Origin: Amycolatopsis lexingtonensis
GTDB lineage: Bacteria; Actinomycetota; Actinomycetes; Mycobacteriales; Pseudonocardiaceae
DNA: 64,000 nucleotides
Reading direction: 5' to 3'
NCBI RefSeq assembly: GCF_014873755.1
Contig: NZ_JADBEG010000001.1
Coordinates: 8,096,501-8,160,500 of the forward strand
Below, piece after piece: positions 7,909 to 16,199 of this stretch (positions are counted from its first letter, which is position 1; each line of letters opens with the position of its first letter). The position numbers were made by a program, and so were the translations under genes. The notes beneath the pieces were generated by a model. The model made no database searches. It worked only from the letters and a program-made list of their open reading frames with translations, and had not been told where the DNA came from.

Positions 7909-8226
7909 TTGACCAGACCGGGGCAGACCGGCGGCGGGCTCGCCGACACGCTGGACATCCTGCTGGACAAGGGACTCGTGATCGACGCGTCGGTGCGGGT
8001 GTCGGTGATCGGGATCGAGCTGCTGGCCATCGAGGCCCGGATCGTGATCGCCAGCGTCGACACCTACATCCGCTACCTCGAAGCGATGCAGCGCCTGCAG
8101 AGCACGCCCGTGCCCGGTCAGATCTCGCAAGGCCTCGGCCAGACGACCGGGCTGATCCCACCCCCGCCGCCCACCCCCGCCGTGGCGGTGCCCGTCGAAC
8201 CGGCCGTTCCCGTCGAACAGCCGTGA
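7909..8226 (+). CDS. gvpJ: gas vesicle protein GvpJ (GvpA-like)
   Basis: A 105-residue GvpA-family paralogue with [20 protein letters not shown] then [20 protein letters not shown]. Its C-terminus is a Pro/Val-rich tail (PPPPPTP and repeated VPVE), unlike the shell protein GvpA. GvpJ is a minor shell or cap component. The start is a TTG at 7909, one base after the gvpK stop, with GAAAGGA upstream at suitable distance. Confidence 0.86.
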   Translation: MTRPGQTGGGLADTLDILLDKGLVIDASVRVSVIGIELLAIEARIVIASVDTYIRYLEAMQRLQSTPVPGQISQGLGQTTGLIPPPPPTPAVAVPVEPAVPVEQP

Positions 8227-8783
8227 CGCTGCAGCTCTACGGCGTCGTGCGCGCCGGGCACCCGCGGGCGCCGCGCACCGTGTGCTGGGACGACCTGGCC
8301 ATGGTCGTCGGCGACCCCGAGCCCGACCCGGCGGTGCACCTCGCGGTGGTGTCCGCGCTCGTCGAGGGCGGCCCGGTATTGCCGGTCCGGTTCGGCACGG
8401 CGGCGGAGGACGAGGAGGCCGTCCGCGCCGAGGTGCTCGCCCCGGCCGCCGACACCTACCGCGCCGACCTCGACCGGCTGGACGGGCTGGCCGAGGTGCA
8501 CGTCTGCCTGCGGTTCACCGAGCCCGGGTCGGCGTGGCGCTCGGCGCGTTCGGACGGGCTGCTGTCGGAGGTCGCCGAACGGGCCCGCGACTCGGTGGCG
8601 CTGCCGGCGGGCGAGTCCGCCGACGAGCGGTGGGCGTTCCTGGTCGGGCTGGGTGACCTGCTCGTCGTCCGGGACGCCGTCGCCGGGCTCGGGCACGGCG
8701 GCGGCGTCCAGGCTGACTGGCTCGGGCCGCTGCCCGCGTACAGCTTCCTCGAGCGCCGGACGTGCTCCCGCTGGAGCTGGTGA
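8223..8783 (+). CDS. gvpL: gas vesicle protein GvpL (GvpL/GvpF family)
   Basis: A 186-residue second GvpL/F family member. It has the same block as gvpF in the form [11 protein letters not shown] at about residues 50-60 and the terminal motif [10 protein letters not shown]. Ten extra residues follow that motif (RRTCSRWSW), slightly longer than usual. GTG 8223 overlaps the gvpJ stop (GTGA). It ends the operon; gvpG and gvpN are not found in the window. Confidence 0.86.
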   Translation: MTLQLYGVVRAGHPRAPRTVCWDDLAMVVGDPEPDPAVHLAVVSALVEGGPVLPVRFGTAAEDEEAVRAEVLAPAADTYRADLDRLDGLAEVHVCLRFTEPGSAWRSARSDGLLSEVAERARDSVALPAGESADERWAFLVGLGDLLVVRDAVAGLGHGGGVQADWLGPLPAYSFLERRTCSRWSW

Positions 8784-8857
8784 GCGCGGGCGGAACAGCT
8801 GTTGAACACTCTTTTCGGTACTGGTCGTGACCGCCCGCGATCGGCGATCCTGGCGCC

Positions 8858-9373
8858 GTGACCACCAGTGAGCTCGCCGCCATCGGCGGGCCCGGCTCCG
8901 GGCCGGGCCGGTTCCGCGCGCCGTCGGGGATCGCGGTCGACGCGCGCGGGCGGGTGTGGGTGGCCGACACCGGCAACGACCGCGTGCAGGCCTTCACCCG
9001 CGGCGGTGCGCTCGTGCGCGTCATCGCCGGGCGGCTCAAGGCGCCCGAGGGGATCGCGGTCGACGCCGCGGGCAACGTCTACGTCGCCGACACCGGCAAC
9101 CGCCGGGTCGTGCAGTACACGTGGTGGGGCGGGTTCGTGCGCGGGTTCGGCGAATTCGGCAGGCCCCGCGCGGTCGCGGTGGACCCGGCCGGACGGCTGC
9201 TGGTGGACGACGGCGGCCGCGTCGCGCGGTTCGACACCCGGACCGGCGCGGCGCTGCCCGACGCCATCGAGTGGGTCAGCTCACCGCGCGACAGTGCCGG
9301 CGACGGCGCGGGCGGCGTCTGGGTCGCCGACACCGGCAACCACCGGATCGTCCACTTCGGAGTGCCGGCCTAG
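8858..9373 (+). CDS. NHL-repeat beta-propeller protein
   Basis: A 171-residue protein made of NHL-type blades. The signature GIAVDARGRVWVADTGNDRV recurs as GIAVDAAGNVYVADTGNRRV, then AVAVDPAGRLLVDD and GGVWVADTGNHRIVHF. It is about four blades, short for a closed propeller. There is no signal peptide, so it appears cytosolic. The ligand is unknown; NHL domains mediate protein or RNA contacts or act as lyases. The start is GTG 8858 with no clear Shine-Dalgarno. Its stop overlaps the stop of the convergent CoA-binding gene by 4 bp. Confidence 0.75.
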   Translation: MTTSELAAIGGPGSGPGRFRAPSGIAVDARGRVWVADTGNDRVQAFTRGGALVRVIAGRLKAPEGIAVDAAGNVYVADTGNRRVVQYTWWGGFVRGFGEFGRPRAVAVDPAGRLLVDDGGRVARFDTRTGAALPDAIEWVSSPRDSAGDGAGGVWVADTGNHRIVHFGVPA

Positions 9374-9771
9374 TTCCGGGAGATCGCGGCGGTCGCGCGG
9401 ACCACGGCGGTGCAGCGGTTCTCGACGTAGGCGAGCTCGCCTTCTTCGGCGATGCGGCGCGCTTCGGCGGAGACGATGCCCTGCTGCAGCCACAGTGCCT
9501 TCGCGCCGATCTCGACGGTCTCGCGCGCGATGCCGGGTGCCTCGGGCGACGGGCGGAAGACGTCGACCAGGTCGACCGGCTCCGGGATGTCCTTCAGCGA
9601 CCGGTAGACCTTTTCCCCGAGCAGCTCGGTCGCGCTCGGGTGCACCGGGATGATCCGGAAGCCGTGCGCCTGCAGGACCGCCGGGACGCCGTGGGCGGCT
9701 TTGGCCGGGTCGCGGCTCAGCCCGACCACGGCGATGGTCTTCGCGCCGGCGAGGATTTCCTCTGCGTTCAT
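9370..9771 (-). CDS. CoA-binding domain protein (YccU type)
   Basis: A 133-residue single Rossmann-like CoA-binding domain. The nucleotide loop is in TIAVVGLSRDPAKAAHGVP, followed by GFRIIPVHPSATELLGEKVY and the conserved KALWLQQGIVSAEA block. These small proteins bind CoA or acyl-CoA; no reaction has been firmly assigned. The start is ATG at 9769-9771, and the gene lies 23 bp after the next minus-strand gene, so they may be one transcript. Confidence 0.85.
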   Translation of the reverse strand: MNAEEILAGAKTIAVVGLSRDPAKAAHGVPAVLQAHGFRIIPVHPSATELLGEKVYRSLKDIPEPVDLVDVFRPSPEAPGIARETVEIGAKALWLQQGIVSAEARRIAEEGELAYVENRCTAVVRATAAISRN

Positions 9772-9794
9772 GCCGGGAGAACGCCCGGCGGGCG

Positions 9795-10367
9795 TCAAAG
9801 CTTCCAGAGCCGCAGGCCGCGCACGCGGTAAACCGGCCAGAGCACGTGCCACGGCTTCCGGCGGGCGAAGGTGGCGGCGCAGGTCAGGATGTTGCGGGCG
9901 GACGTCGTCGCCACCTCGTGGCGGTCCGGCCACAATTCGCCCTTGGCGCCGACGGCGATGCGGAACACCGTCAGCAGGCCCCGGCCCTGCAGGTCGTACT
10001 TCGCGCCGGTGTCCCCCGAGTCCGGCGCGAGTTCGGCGATCTCGGCCCCGAAGGCGCGGGCGGCCTGCGGCGCGATCTCGGCGGGCACTACGCCGACGCT
10101 GCGCGTGATCGCCTTGCCGTGCATCCGCCGCGCGTACCGGAACAGCAGCGAGCGCTCCCACCACGGCAGCAGCCGGTGGTGGGCCAGCAGCGCGGCGCAC
10201 TCGCCGTGCCCGATGGCGAAGATGCTGGTCAGCTCGTCGTAGCTGCCGTTCGTGGCCGGCTCGTTCAGGTGCAGCCGCACCTCGAACCGGGTGCGCGCGG
10301 TGAGCTCGTCGAGCTGCTCACGGCGATCGAGCCGCGCCTTCGCGCGGGACAGGGACCAGTCGGACAT
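9795..10367 (-). CDS. conserved hypothetical protein
   Basis: A 190-residue protein that I do not recognise. It is soluble, with a charged N-terminal helix (SLSRAKARLDRREQLDEL) and a central region rich in aromatic and basic residues (LLPWWERSLLFRYARRMHGK). A late segment, KYDLQGRGLLTVFRIAVGAKGE, looks like beta strands. The ATG at 10367 has GGAGG 4-5 nt upstream on the minus strand, so the start is well supported. It precedes the CoA-binding gene and may be cotranscribed. Confidence 0.7.
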   Translation of the reverse strand: MSDWSLSRAKARLDRREQLDELTARTRFEVRLHLNEPATNGSYDELTSIFAIGHGECAALLAHHRLLPWWERSLLFRYARRMHGKAITRSVGVVPAEIAPQAARAFGAEIAELAPDSGDTGAKYDLQGRGLLTVFRIAVGAKGELWPDRHEVATTSARNILTCAATFARRKPWHVLWPVYRVRGLRLWKL

Positions 10368-10423
10368 CGAACCTCCAGACGTCGCGCACAGGGTATGCGG
10401 CGCGCGACGCCCGGAACACGCTT

Positions 10424-10927
10424 TCAGCCGATCTTCTCGCCGTACATCTCGCCAAGCGGGTCGGAGATCAGCTCGACGCGGGCACCGTCCGGATCGGACA
10501 GGTAGATGGACGTCTCGCTCTCCAGCAGGTACTGCACGCCGGCCTCGTCGAGCTTGTCCTTGATCGCGCTCCACCGATCGGGGGTGACGGAGAGGGCCAG
10601 GTGGTGCAGTCCACCGAGGACTTCCGCGTACGGGCCGAGGTCCAGGCCGGGCAGGTCGAAGAAGGCGACCGCGTTGCCGTTGCCGACGTCGAAGAAGAAG
10701 TGGCTGGAGCCAGGGTAGTCGCGGTTCTCGATCAGCTCGGTGAGCGGGAAGCCGAGGACGTCCTGGTAGAACTCGATGGTCCGCTCGACGTCGCTGGAGA
10801 TCAGCGCGGTGTGGTGGATGCCGCGCCCGTTCGTCGCCGGGCGGTCGGCGGCCGGGCGCAGGTGGCGCTCGCGCAGCTCGTCCCGGATTTCGGCGAGCTT
10901 GGCGACCTCGGCCTGGGTCGGTGCCAT
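10424..10927 (-). CDS. VOC-family (glyoxalase/extradiol dioxygenase fold) metalloenzyme
   Basis: A 167-residue vicinal-oxygen-chelate protein. An N-terminal helix of about 35 residues precedes two beta-alpha-beta-beta-beta modules. Probable metal ligands are the histidines of GIHHTAL and GLHHLAL and the glutamate of DGARVELISDP. The family includes glyoxalases and extradiol ring-cleavage enzymes. Divergence from a 2-hydroxypentadienoate-hydratase/oxalocrotonate-decarboxylase-like pair makes an aromatic-ring or quinone substrate plausible; this is inference. A palindrome overlapping its promoter -35 matches the one in front of the mhqO-like gene at 28018. Confidence 0.8.
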   Translation of the reverse strand: MAPTQAEVAKLAEIRDELRERHLRPAADRPATNGRGIHHTALISSDVERTIEFYQDVLGFPLTELIENRDYPGSSHFFFDVGNGNAVAFFDLPGLDLGPYAEVLGGLHHLALSVTPDRWSAIKDKLDEAGVQYLLESETSIYLSDPDGARVELISDPLGEMYGEKIG

Positions 10928-10959
10928 GTCCCTCACGTCCCTTCCTGGTGGTGCTTCGA

Positions 10960-10990
10960 ACGGTACGCCCAGATTATCTTGCGCGCAAGA
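10960..10990 (-). promoter_or_regulatory. minus-strand promoter with overlapping MarR-type palindrome
   Basis: The perfect palindrome TCTTGCGCGCAAGA covers 10977-10990. Read on the minus strand, TTGCGC (10988-10983) is followed after 17 nt by TACCGT (10965-10960), a good -35/-10 pair for the VOC gene. Binding to the palindrome would block the -35. On the plus strand the palindrome also lies 77 bp before the hydratase gene, so both directions could be repressed. Confidence 0.6.
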
Positions 10991-11066
10991 GGTTGCCTGG
11001 CGAGAGTTCCGTTGGGTGGAACACCGAGGGTTGTGCGCGGGGTGCGCGCCGGGCAGAGTCCGGTGC

Positions 11067-11858
11067 GTGGACGTCAGCAAGGTGCAGGAGGCCGCCGCCG
11101 TACTGGCGCGGGCCTACGCGACGCGCGAGCCGGCCGAGCCGCTGATCAAGCTGTTCCCGGAGGCGACCGTCGAGGACGCGTACCGGATCCAGCAGGAGCA
11201 GGTGCGGCACTGGACGTCGGACGGCGACGCCGTCCGCGGGCACAAGGTCGGCCTCGCCTCGGCGGCGATGCAGCGGCAGATGGGCGTCGACCAGCCCGAC
11301 TACGGGCACCTGACCGGCAGCATGTTCCACCTGGAGCACCAGCCGATCCCGACGTCGGCGTTCTTGCAGCCCCGCATCGAGCCGGAGATCGCGTTCGTGC
11401 TCGGCTCGGCGCTGCGCGGCCCCGGCGTGACGGTGGCGGACGCGGTGCGCGCGGTCGACTTCGTGCTGCCGTCGCTGGAGATCGTCGACTCCCGCATCCG
11501 CGACTGGAAGATCTCCCTCTTCGACACGATCGCCGACAACGCCTCGTCCGGCGGCGTGGTCCTGGGCAGCAGCCCGACCGCGCTGGGTGCGGTGGATCTG
11601 CGCCTGGCCGGCTGCGTGCTCTACCAGAACGGGTCGGTGGCGGCGACGGGCGCGGGCGGCGCGGTGCTCGGCTCGCCGCTGAACTCGCTGGTGTGGCTGG
11701 CGAACACGGTCGGGCCGCTGGGGGTCACGCTGGAGCCGGGGCACGTCGTGCTGCCGGGGTCGATGACCCGGGCGATCCCGGTGTCGCCGGGCGACACGAT
11801 CGTCGCGACCATCGCCGGCCTCGGCAGCGTCACCGCGGTCTTCTCGGAGGAATCATGA
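11067..11858 (+). CDS. 2-keto-4-pentenoate hydratase-type enzyme (FAH superfamily)
   Basis: A 263-residue member of the fumarylacetoacetate hydrolase superfamily, hydratase/decarboxylase branch. Motifs include VRGHKVGLASAAMQRQMGVD, the metal-binding region RIEPEIAFVLG, and LEIVDSRI followed by DTIADNASS. Known relatives hydrate 2-hydroxypenta-2,4-dienoate to 4-hydroxy-2-oxovalerate in meta-cleavage pathways. It overlaps the next gene by 4 bp; that gene resembles the decarboxylase acting one step earlier, so the pair fits a lower meta-cleavage route. The start is GTG 11067 with weak ribosome-binding sequence. Confidence 0.82.
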   Translation: MDVSKVQEAAAVLARAYATREPAEPLIKLFPEATVEDAYRIQQEQVRHWTSDGDAVRGHKVGLASAAMQRQMGVDQPDYGHLTGSMFHLEHQPIPTSAFLQPRIEPEIAFVLGSALRGPGVTVADAVRAVDFVLPSLEIVDSRIRDWKISLFDTIADNASSGGVVLGSSPTALGAVDLRLAGCVLYQNGSVAATGAGGAVLGSPLNSLVWLANTVGPLGVTLEPGHVVLPGSMTRAIPVSPGDTIVATIAGLGSVTAVFSEES

Positions 11859-12610
11859 ACGTGCGCGAGGCGGCCGCGGCGCTGCTCGGAACGGTTGCGG
11901 AGCGTTCGCCGCTGTCGGAGGAGTGGCCGGACCTCGACGTCGACACGGCGTACGCGATCCAAGACGAGGCCCTGCGGCAGCGACGTGCCCGCGGCGAAAC
12001 GCTGATCGGCGTGAAGCTGGGCCTGACGTCACGGGCGAAGCAGCAGCGGATGGGCATCGATTCGCCGCTGCTGGCCTGGCTCACCGACGCGATGGTGCTG
12101 CCCGCGGGGGTGCCGGTGCCTTCGCTGATCCACCCGCGTGCCGAGCCGGAGCTGGTCTTCGTGCTGGGCCGCCGGTTGGCCGGTCCCGGCGTGACCGCGG
12201 CAACGGCGCTGGCCGCGGTCGACCGGGTGTACGGCGGCATCGAGGTCATCGACAGCCGCTACGCGGACTACCGCTTCACGTTGCCGGACGCGGTGGCGGA
12301 CAACGGCTCGTCGGCGTACTTCGGCGTCGGCCCGGTGGGATTGCCGCCCGCCTCGCTGGACTTGTCGTTGGAGGCGGCGCTGTTGGAGGTCGACGGCCAG
12401 ATCGTCGACACGGCCACCGGCGCGGCGGTCCAGGGCCATCCGGCGGAGGCTCTGGCGTTGGCCGCGAATTCTTTGGCGGCGCGGGGTTTGGCGCTGGAGC
12501 CGGGGTGGCTGGTGCTGACCGGCGGGATGACGGACGCGGTGCCGCTCCGCCGCGGATCTCGGGTGGCGGCGCACTTCTCGCACCTGGGGTCGATCACGCT
12601 GTCCGCTTGA
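11855..12610 (+). CDS. 2-oxo-3-hexenedioate (4-oxalocrotonate) decarboxylase-type enzyme
   Basis: A 251-residue paralogue of the preceding gene. Motifs are LIGVKLGLTSRAKQQRMGID, RAEPELVFVLG and IEVIDSRY followed by DAVADNGSSA. It more resembles the decarboxylases, which convert 2-oxo-3-hexenedioate to 2-oxopent-4-enoate with Mg2+, but the two subfamilies are hard to separate by eye. ATG 11855 overlaps the previous stop, with GGAGG just upstream. Its 3' end overlaps the convergent hydrolase gene by 17 bp. No aldolase or dehydrogenase to complete the pathway is in the window. Confidence 0.78.
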   Translation: MNVREAAAALLGTVAERSPLSEEWPDLDVDTAYAIQDEALRQRRARGETLIGVKLGLTSRAKQQRMGIDSPLLAWLTDAMVLPAGVPVPSLIHPRAEPELVFVLGRRLAGPGVTAATALAAVDRVYGGIEVIDSRYADYRFTLPDAVADNGSSAYFGVGPVGLPPASLDLSLEAALLEVDGQIVDTATGAAVQGHPAEALALAANSLAARGLALEPGWLVLTGGMTDAVPLRRGSRVAAHFSHLGSITLSA

Positions 12611-13463
12611 CCGCGATCCGCTCGATGCCCCGGATGATGCGAGGCCACACGGCCCGAGGCAGGTCGTGGCCCATCCCCGGTACGACGTCGAGGGCGGCGC
12701 CCGGGATGGCGCGCGCGGTGGCGCGGCCGCCGGAAACATGGACCAGTGGGTCGCGGGCGCCGTGGACGACCAAGGTGGGGGTGGTTAGCTTCCGCAACTT
12801 CGGCGCGCGGTCGCGGTCGGCCATGATCGCGGCGAGCTGGCGGACCGCGCCGCCCGGGTGGACGCCGCGGTCGTAGGTGCGTTCGGCGCGGTCTCGCATG
12901 CGGGCTTCGTCGAAGGGGTAGCCGGGGGAGCCGATCAGGCGGAACGTGCGCAGGAGCATTTCGACGTAGGCGTCGCGATCGCGTGGCGGCGCGGCGAGCA
13001 GCATCGACATCGCGCGGGCGCTCGGCCGGCCGACGAACCGGCCGCCGGTGCTGGACATGATCGACGTCAGTGAGAGGACCCGCGACGGGTGCCGGATCGC
13101 GAGGGTCTGCGCGATCATTCCGCCCATGGACGCGCCGACGACGTGAGCGGCTGGAATCTCGAGCGCCGTGAGCAGGCCGACGGCGTCGTCGGCCATGTCG
13201 GCGAGGGAGTACGGCGCGGTGCGGAGCAGGTAGGCCTGCGCCAGGTTGGCCCGGCCGCGTAGGCGGGTCGAGCGTCCGGCGTCCCGGTTGTCGAAGCGGA
13301 TCACGTGGAAGCCTTGGGCGGCCAGGGTTTCGCAGAACTCTTCGTCCCACCAGATCATCGGTGCGGCCAGGCCCATGACGAGCAGGAGGGGGCGATCGCC
13401 CGGGTCACCGAAGGATTCGTGGCAGAGCTCGATGCCGTTGACGCTGGTCAGCTGCTCGGTCAT
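12594..13463 (-). CDS. alpha/beta hydrolase
   Basis: A 289-residue alpha/beta-hydrolase. The nucleophile elbow is VVGASMGGMIAQ, the oxyanion region is LLLVMGLAAPMIWW, the acid is probably in VHGARDPLVH, and the histidine is in GMGHDLPRAVW. Such enzymes cleave esters, amides or C-C bonds; the substrate is unknown. It follows the ABC transporter gene with an ATGA overlap and so is cotranscribed with it. Being next to the hydratase/decarboxylase pair could hint at a ring-fission hydrolase, but it is on the opposite strand and coupled to the exporter. Confidence 0.82.
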   Translation of the reverse strand: MTEQLTSVNGIELCHESFGDPGDRPLLLVMGLAAPMIWWDEEFCETLAAQGFHVIRFDNRDAGRSTRLRGRANLAQAYLLRTAPYSLADMADDAVGLLTALEIPAAHVVGASMGGMIAQTLAIRHPSRVLSLTSIMSSTGGRFVGRPSARAMSMLLAAPPRDRDAYVEMLLRTFRLIGSPGYPFDEARMRDRAERTYDRGVHPGGAVRQLAAIMADRDRAPKLRKLTTPTLVVHGARDPLVHVSGGRATARAIPGAALDVVPGMGHDLPRAVWPRIIRGIERIAVKRTA

Positions 13464-15433
13464 CGGGCCTCCGCCGCTTCGGTGCCGTTGCGGTACGCGC
13501 GGGCCTGGATCTCGTACAGCTCGTGGTAGACCCCGCCCGCGCGGATCAGGTCGGCGTGGGTGCCCTCCTCGATCAGCCTGCCCTTCTCCAGGACCAGGAT
13601 GCGGTCCGCCGAGCGGATGTTGGCCAGGCGGTGGGTGACCAGGACCGTGGTGCGGCGGCCGCGGTGGGACGTGCTCGCGTGCTGGAGGCCGGCGAACACC
13701 CGGGCTTCGGCGCGGGCGTCGAGTGCCGCGGTCGGTTCGTCGGCCACCAGGATCGAGGCGTCGCGGTAGATGCCGCGGGCGATGCCCATGCGTTGCCACT
13801 GGCCGCCGGACAGGTCGTGGCCTTCGTCGAACTTCTTCGACAGCATCGTGTTCTCCTTCGCGGGCAGGGAAGCGATCACCTCGTCCGCGCCCGAGTGGTC
13901 CACCGCTTCCCGCCACGCCCGGCGGTCCAGGTCCGCGCGGCCGAGGCGGCCGACCGTGATGTTGTTCGCCGCCGTCATCGGCCACTCCGCCGGTTCCTGG
14001 GCGATCACCGCGATGTTCGCGTGCACCGAGGCCGGGTCGGCCCGGGCCAGGTCGATGTCGTCCCAGTGGACGGTGCCCTCGTCCGGTGGGTAGAGCCCGG
14101 TGAGCAGCTTGCCCAGCGTGGTCTTGCCGGAGCCGTTCTCGCCGACCAGTGCCACGACCTCGCCGCGCCGGATGGTCAGCGAAACGTCCCGCAGGGCCGG
14201 GGTTTCGCGGCCCGGGTAGGTGAACGTGACGCCCGTCAGCCGGATCTCTTCCGGGTCGGGTGGCGCGGTCAGCGACGTCTCCGGTGGCCGGCGCTTCAGC
14301 GATTCCGCGAGCAGCTGGTTGTAGAACCCGATGTAGAAGGAGTCCTCGTACAGCGAGTTGATCGCGCGCATGGTGTTGGACAGCGCTGTCGACGCCGTGC
14401 GCATCGCCAGCACCGCCGTGCCGGCCAGCGCCAGCTCCATCGCGCCGGTGTAGAGCAGCCAGCCGAGCACCAGGTACGCCACCGCCGTGCCCAGCCCCGC
14501 CGCCGCCCGGCCGGTCGTGCGCACCAGGTTGCTGCGGTGCGCCAGCCGGATCTCCTCCAGCGCGAGGCTGCGCGAGATGCGCCGGTACTCGCCGAGCAGC
14601 GGCTCCTGCAGCGTCAACGCGTGCCGTTCGAGGGCCATCGACCGCCAGGTGGCGACCTCCTCGACGACCGACTTGCGGATGTTGCGCCCGACCGTGTCGA
14701 GGAAGTGCCGGTAGTTCAGCTTCGCGACGCGCGCGGCGGCCCAGCCGTCGGCCGCCGCGGCGAGCAGGAGCACCGGCGCGAGCCACGGGTTCAGCAGGCC
14801 GGCCGTGATCATCGCCGCCGCGAGCGAGATCGCCGACGACGTCAGGTCGGCCAGCCGGCGCAGGCTCGTCTCGATGGCCCGGACGCCGAACCGGGCGCCC
14901 TGCCGCGCCAGTTCGCGGAAGTCCGCGTCCTCGAACGCGATCAGCCCGACGTGCACCACCGACGCCGTCACGGCATCGTCCGCCGCCGCGGTGACGCGCG
15001 GCCGCAGCGCGCCCTCGACGGCGGCCACCGCCGCGTCCAGCGTCGCGCGCGCCGCGTAAGAGCCCATGACGACCGCGAGCGCGGGCAGCGACTGCAGCAC
15101 CCGGTCCGGCGTCGGGCCCTGTTCGAGCAGCGCGGTGAAGACGTTCGCGGTGGCGAGCAGCCCGAACGCCGTGACGCAGCCGGAAACGACGTGCACGAAA
15201 CCGGCCAGCAAGGTCAGCCGCGGCGAAGTGCGCCACGCCAGCCGCAGCACGACGGAGATCGCGGTGGGCAGCGCGCGCACGGCCTCGCCGAAGCCCGCGG
15301 CGGCCACGCGCTCGTCGACGCGGGCCCATTCGGGCATCTTCACGTTCTCGACCCCGATCAGCGGGGGCGAGTCCGTGGGCTTCGGTTCTGCGGGTCTGGC
15401 CACGTGTTCATCTGTACTCCGGGGGTACGACAA
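13460..15433 (-). CDS. ABC exporter, fused permease and ATPase
   Basis: A 657-residue half-transporter. After a charged N-terminus come about six transmembrane helices (roughly residues 65-345). The ATPase has Walker A VGENGSGKTTLGK, signature LSGGQWQRMGIARG, Walker B ILVADEPTAALD and switch histidine VTHRL. It should act as a dimer at the membrane; the cargo is unknown. The longest frame starts with TTG 15433; GTG 15403, ten codons later, is as likely because neither has a strong ribosome-binding site. The upstream 249 bp contain no other gene. Confidence 0.88.
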   Translation of the reverse strand: MSYPRSTDEHVARPAEPKPTDSPPLIGVENVKMPEWARVDERVAAAGFGEAVRALPTAISVVLRLAWRTSPRLTLLAGFVHVVSGCVTAFGLLATANVFTALLEQGPTPDRVLQSLPALAVVMGSYAARATLDAAVAAVEGALRPRVTAAADDAVTASVVHVGLIAFEDADFRELARQGARFGVRAIETSLRRLADLTSSAISLAAAMITAGLLNPWLAPVLLLAAAADGWAAARVAKLNYRHFLDTVGRNIRKSVVEEVATWRSMALERHALTLQEPLLGEYRRISRSLALEEIRLAHRSNLVRTTGRAAAGLGTAVAYLVLGWLLYTGAMELALAGTAVLAMRTASTALSNTMRAINSLYEDSFYIGFYNQLLAESLKRRPPETSLTAPPDPEEIRLTGVTFTYPGRETPALRDVSLTIRRGEVVALVGENGSGKTTLGKLLTGLYPPDEGTVHWDDIDLARADPASVHANIAVIAQEPAEWPMTAANNITVGRLGRADLDRRAWREAVDHSGADEVIASLPAKENTMLSKKFDEGHDLSGGQWQRMGIARGIYRDASILVADEPTAALDARAEARVFAGLQHASTSHRGRRTTVLVTHRLANIRSADRILVLEKGRLIEEGTHADLIRAGGVYHELYEIQARAYRNGTEAAEAR

Positions 15434-15631
15434 TTCCGGGAGTCCGTTGCGTGCGGGGCCGGGTGCGGGCGGTGATCGGAGCTAGGCCGTTCGAGTGAAA
15501 GTAATCGTTTTCCCTAGGCCTCCGGCACTACCGGGAGACACACTCGCTGCACAGCTCGAAAGTGCGCAACACTGAATAACTAATCATTGTTGTGAAATAG
15601 CGCGCCCTCTGCGGATGCGCTGGTAGAGACC

Positions 15632-15681
15632 GGAAACGGGTGACGTCCTCGGTTCAGGGGGGAGGGGCGTCACCCGTTTCC
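15632..15681 (-). terminator. hairpin terminator of the DUF1579 gene
   Basis: GGAAACGGGTGACG at 15632-15645 pairs exactly with CGTCACCCGTTTCC at 15668-15681 around a 22-nt loop. The structure lies 2 bp beyond the stop of the minus-strand gene at 15683, as expected for its terminator. Confidence 0.65.
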
Positions 15682-15682
15682 C

Positions 15683-16150
15683 CTACTGCTCGGTGCGCGT
15701 GTACCGCGCTCGCAGGAATGGGCTGAATTCGCGGTCTTCACCCATCTTGACGTCGATTTCGTGCGTCAGCGTGTCCCCGTCCGGGGTGAGCCGGTGCCGG
15801 GCCACCCCGCGGGCGGTCTTCTTCTCCAGGGTCAGTGTGACGCCGGTCCAGCCGCCGCGGGCGGGGGAATCGGGTGGGAAGCCGTAGCTGTCGAAGCCGT
15901 ACCAGAGCGTCTCGCCGGTGTTCGGGTCGGCGGTGAAGACGTTGTGGCCGAGGAACTCCGCCCCGTCTTCGCGGCGCTGGCGGTAGTCCTGGACCAGCGC
16001 GAACCCGTTGAGGGTCAAGCGGTATCCGCATTCGGCGTGCGCGGTCGACGCCGGCGCCCACGGCGAGGCGGCGAGTTCCTCGGTGCCGGTCCAGTCGCCG
16101 ACGAAGGCCTTCAGCGCGTCGTGTGCGGGGCCCAGTGCGGGCATGTCCAT
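15683..16150 (-). CDS. DUF1579-like protein
   Basis: A 155-residue soluble protein resembling the DUF1579 / THAP4-like beta-barrel type. It opens with HDALKAFVGDWTGTEELAAS, a typical WxGxE start for this fold, then has GYRLTLNGFALVQDYRQ and LWYGFDSYGFPP. Its biochemical role is unknown. I chose ATG 16150 because GGAG lies 6 nt upstream; ATG 16162 is an alternative. It is divergent from a MarR gene with a palindrome between them, so it is likely the target of that regulator. Confidence 0.72.
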   Translation of the reverse strand: MDMPALGPAHDALKAFVGDWTGTEELAASPWAPASTAHAECGYRLTLNGFALVQDYRQRREDGAEFLGHNVFTADPNTGETLWYGFDSYGFPPDSPARGGWTGVTLTLEKKTARGVARHRLTPDGDTLTHEIDVKMGEDREFSPFLRARYTRTEQ

Positions 16151-16160
16151 GGTCGTCTCC

Positions 16161-16184
16161 ATTTCGACAGGTGCCTGTCGATAT
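16161..16184. promoter_or_regulatory. palindrome between DUF1579 and MarR genes
   Basis: TCGACAGG (16164-16171) and CCTGTCGA (16174-16181) form a perfect inverted repeat around TG, with flanks extending the symmetry to about 24 bp. It lies between the divergent starts, and it covers the DUF1579 upstream alternative start. It is the obvious operator for the adjacent MarR regulator. Confidence 0.6.
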
Positions 16185-16199
16185 GCGAGACTAGCACGC

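Noticed and set aside
12594..15329. 911-codon open frame on the minus strand
   Set aside because: The first part is the hydrolase gene, but the upstream portion is a shadow of the ABC exporter in another frame, with low-complexity Arg/Gly/Ala-rich translation and no motif.
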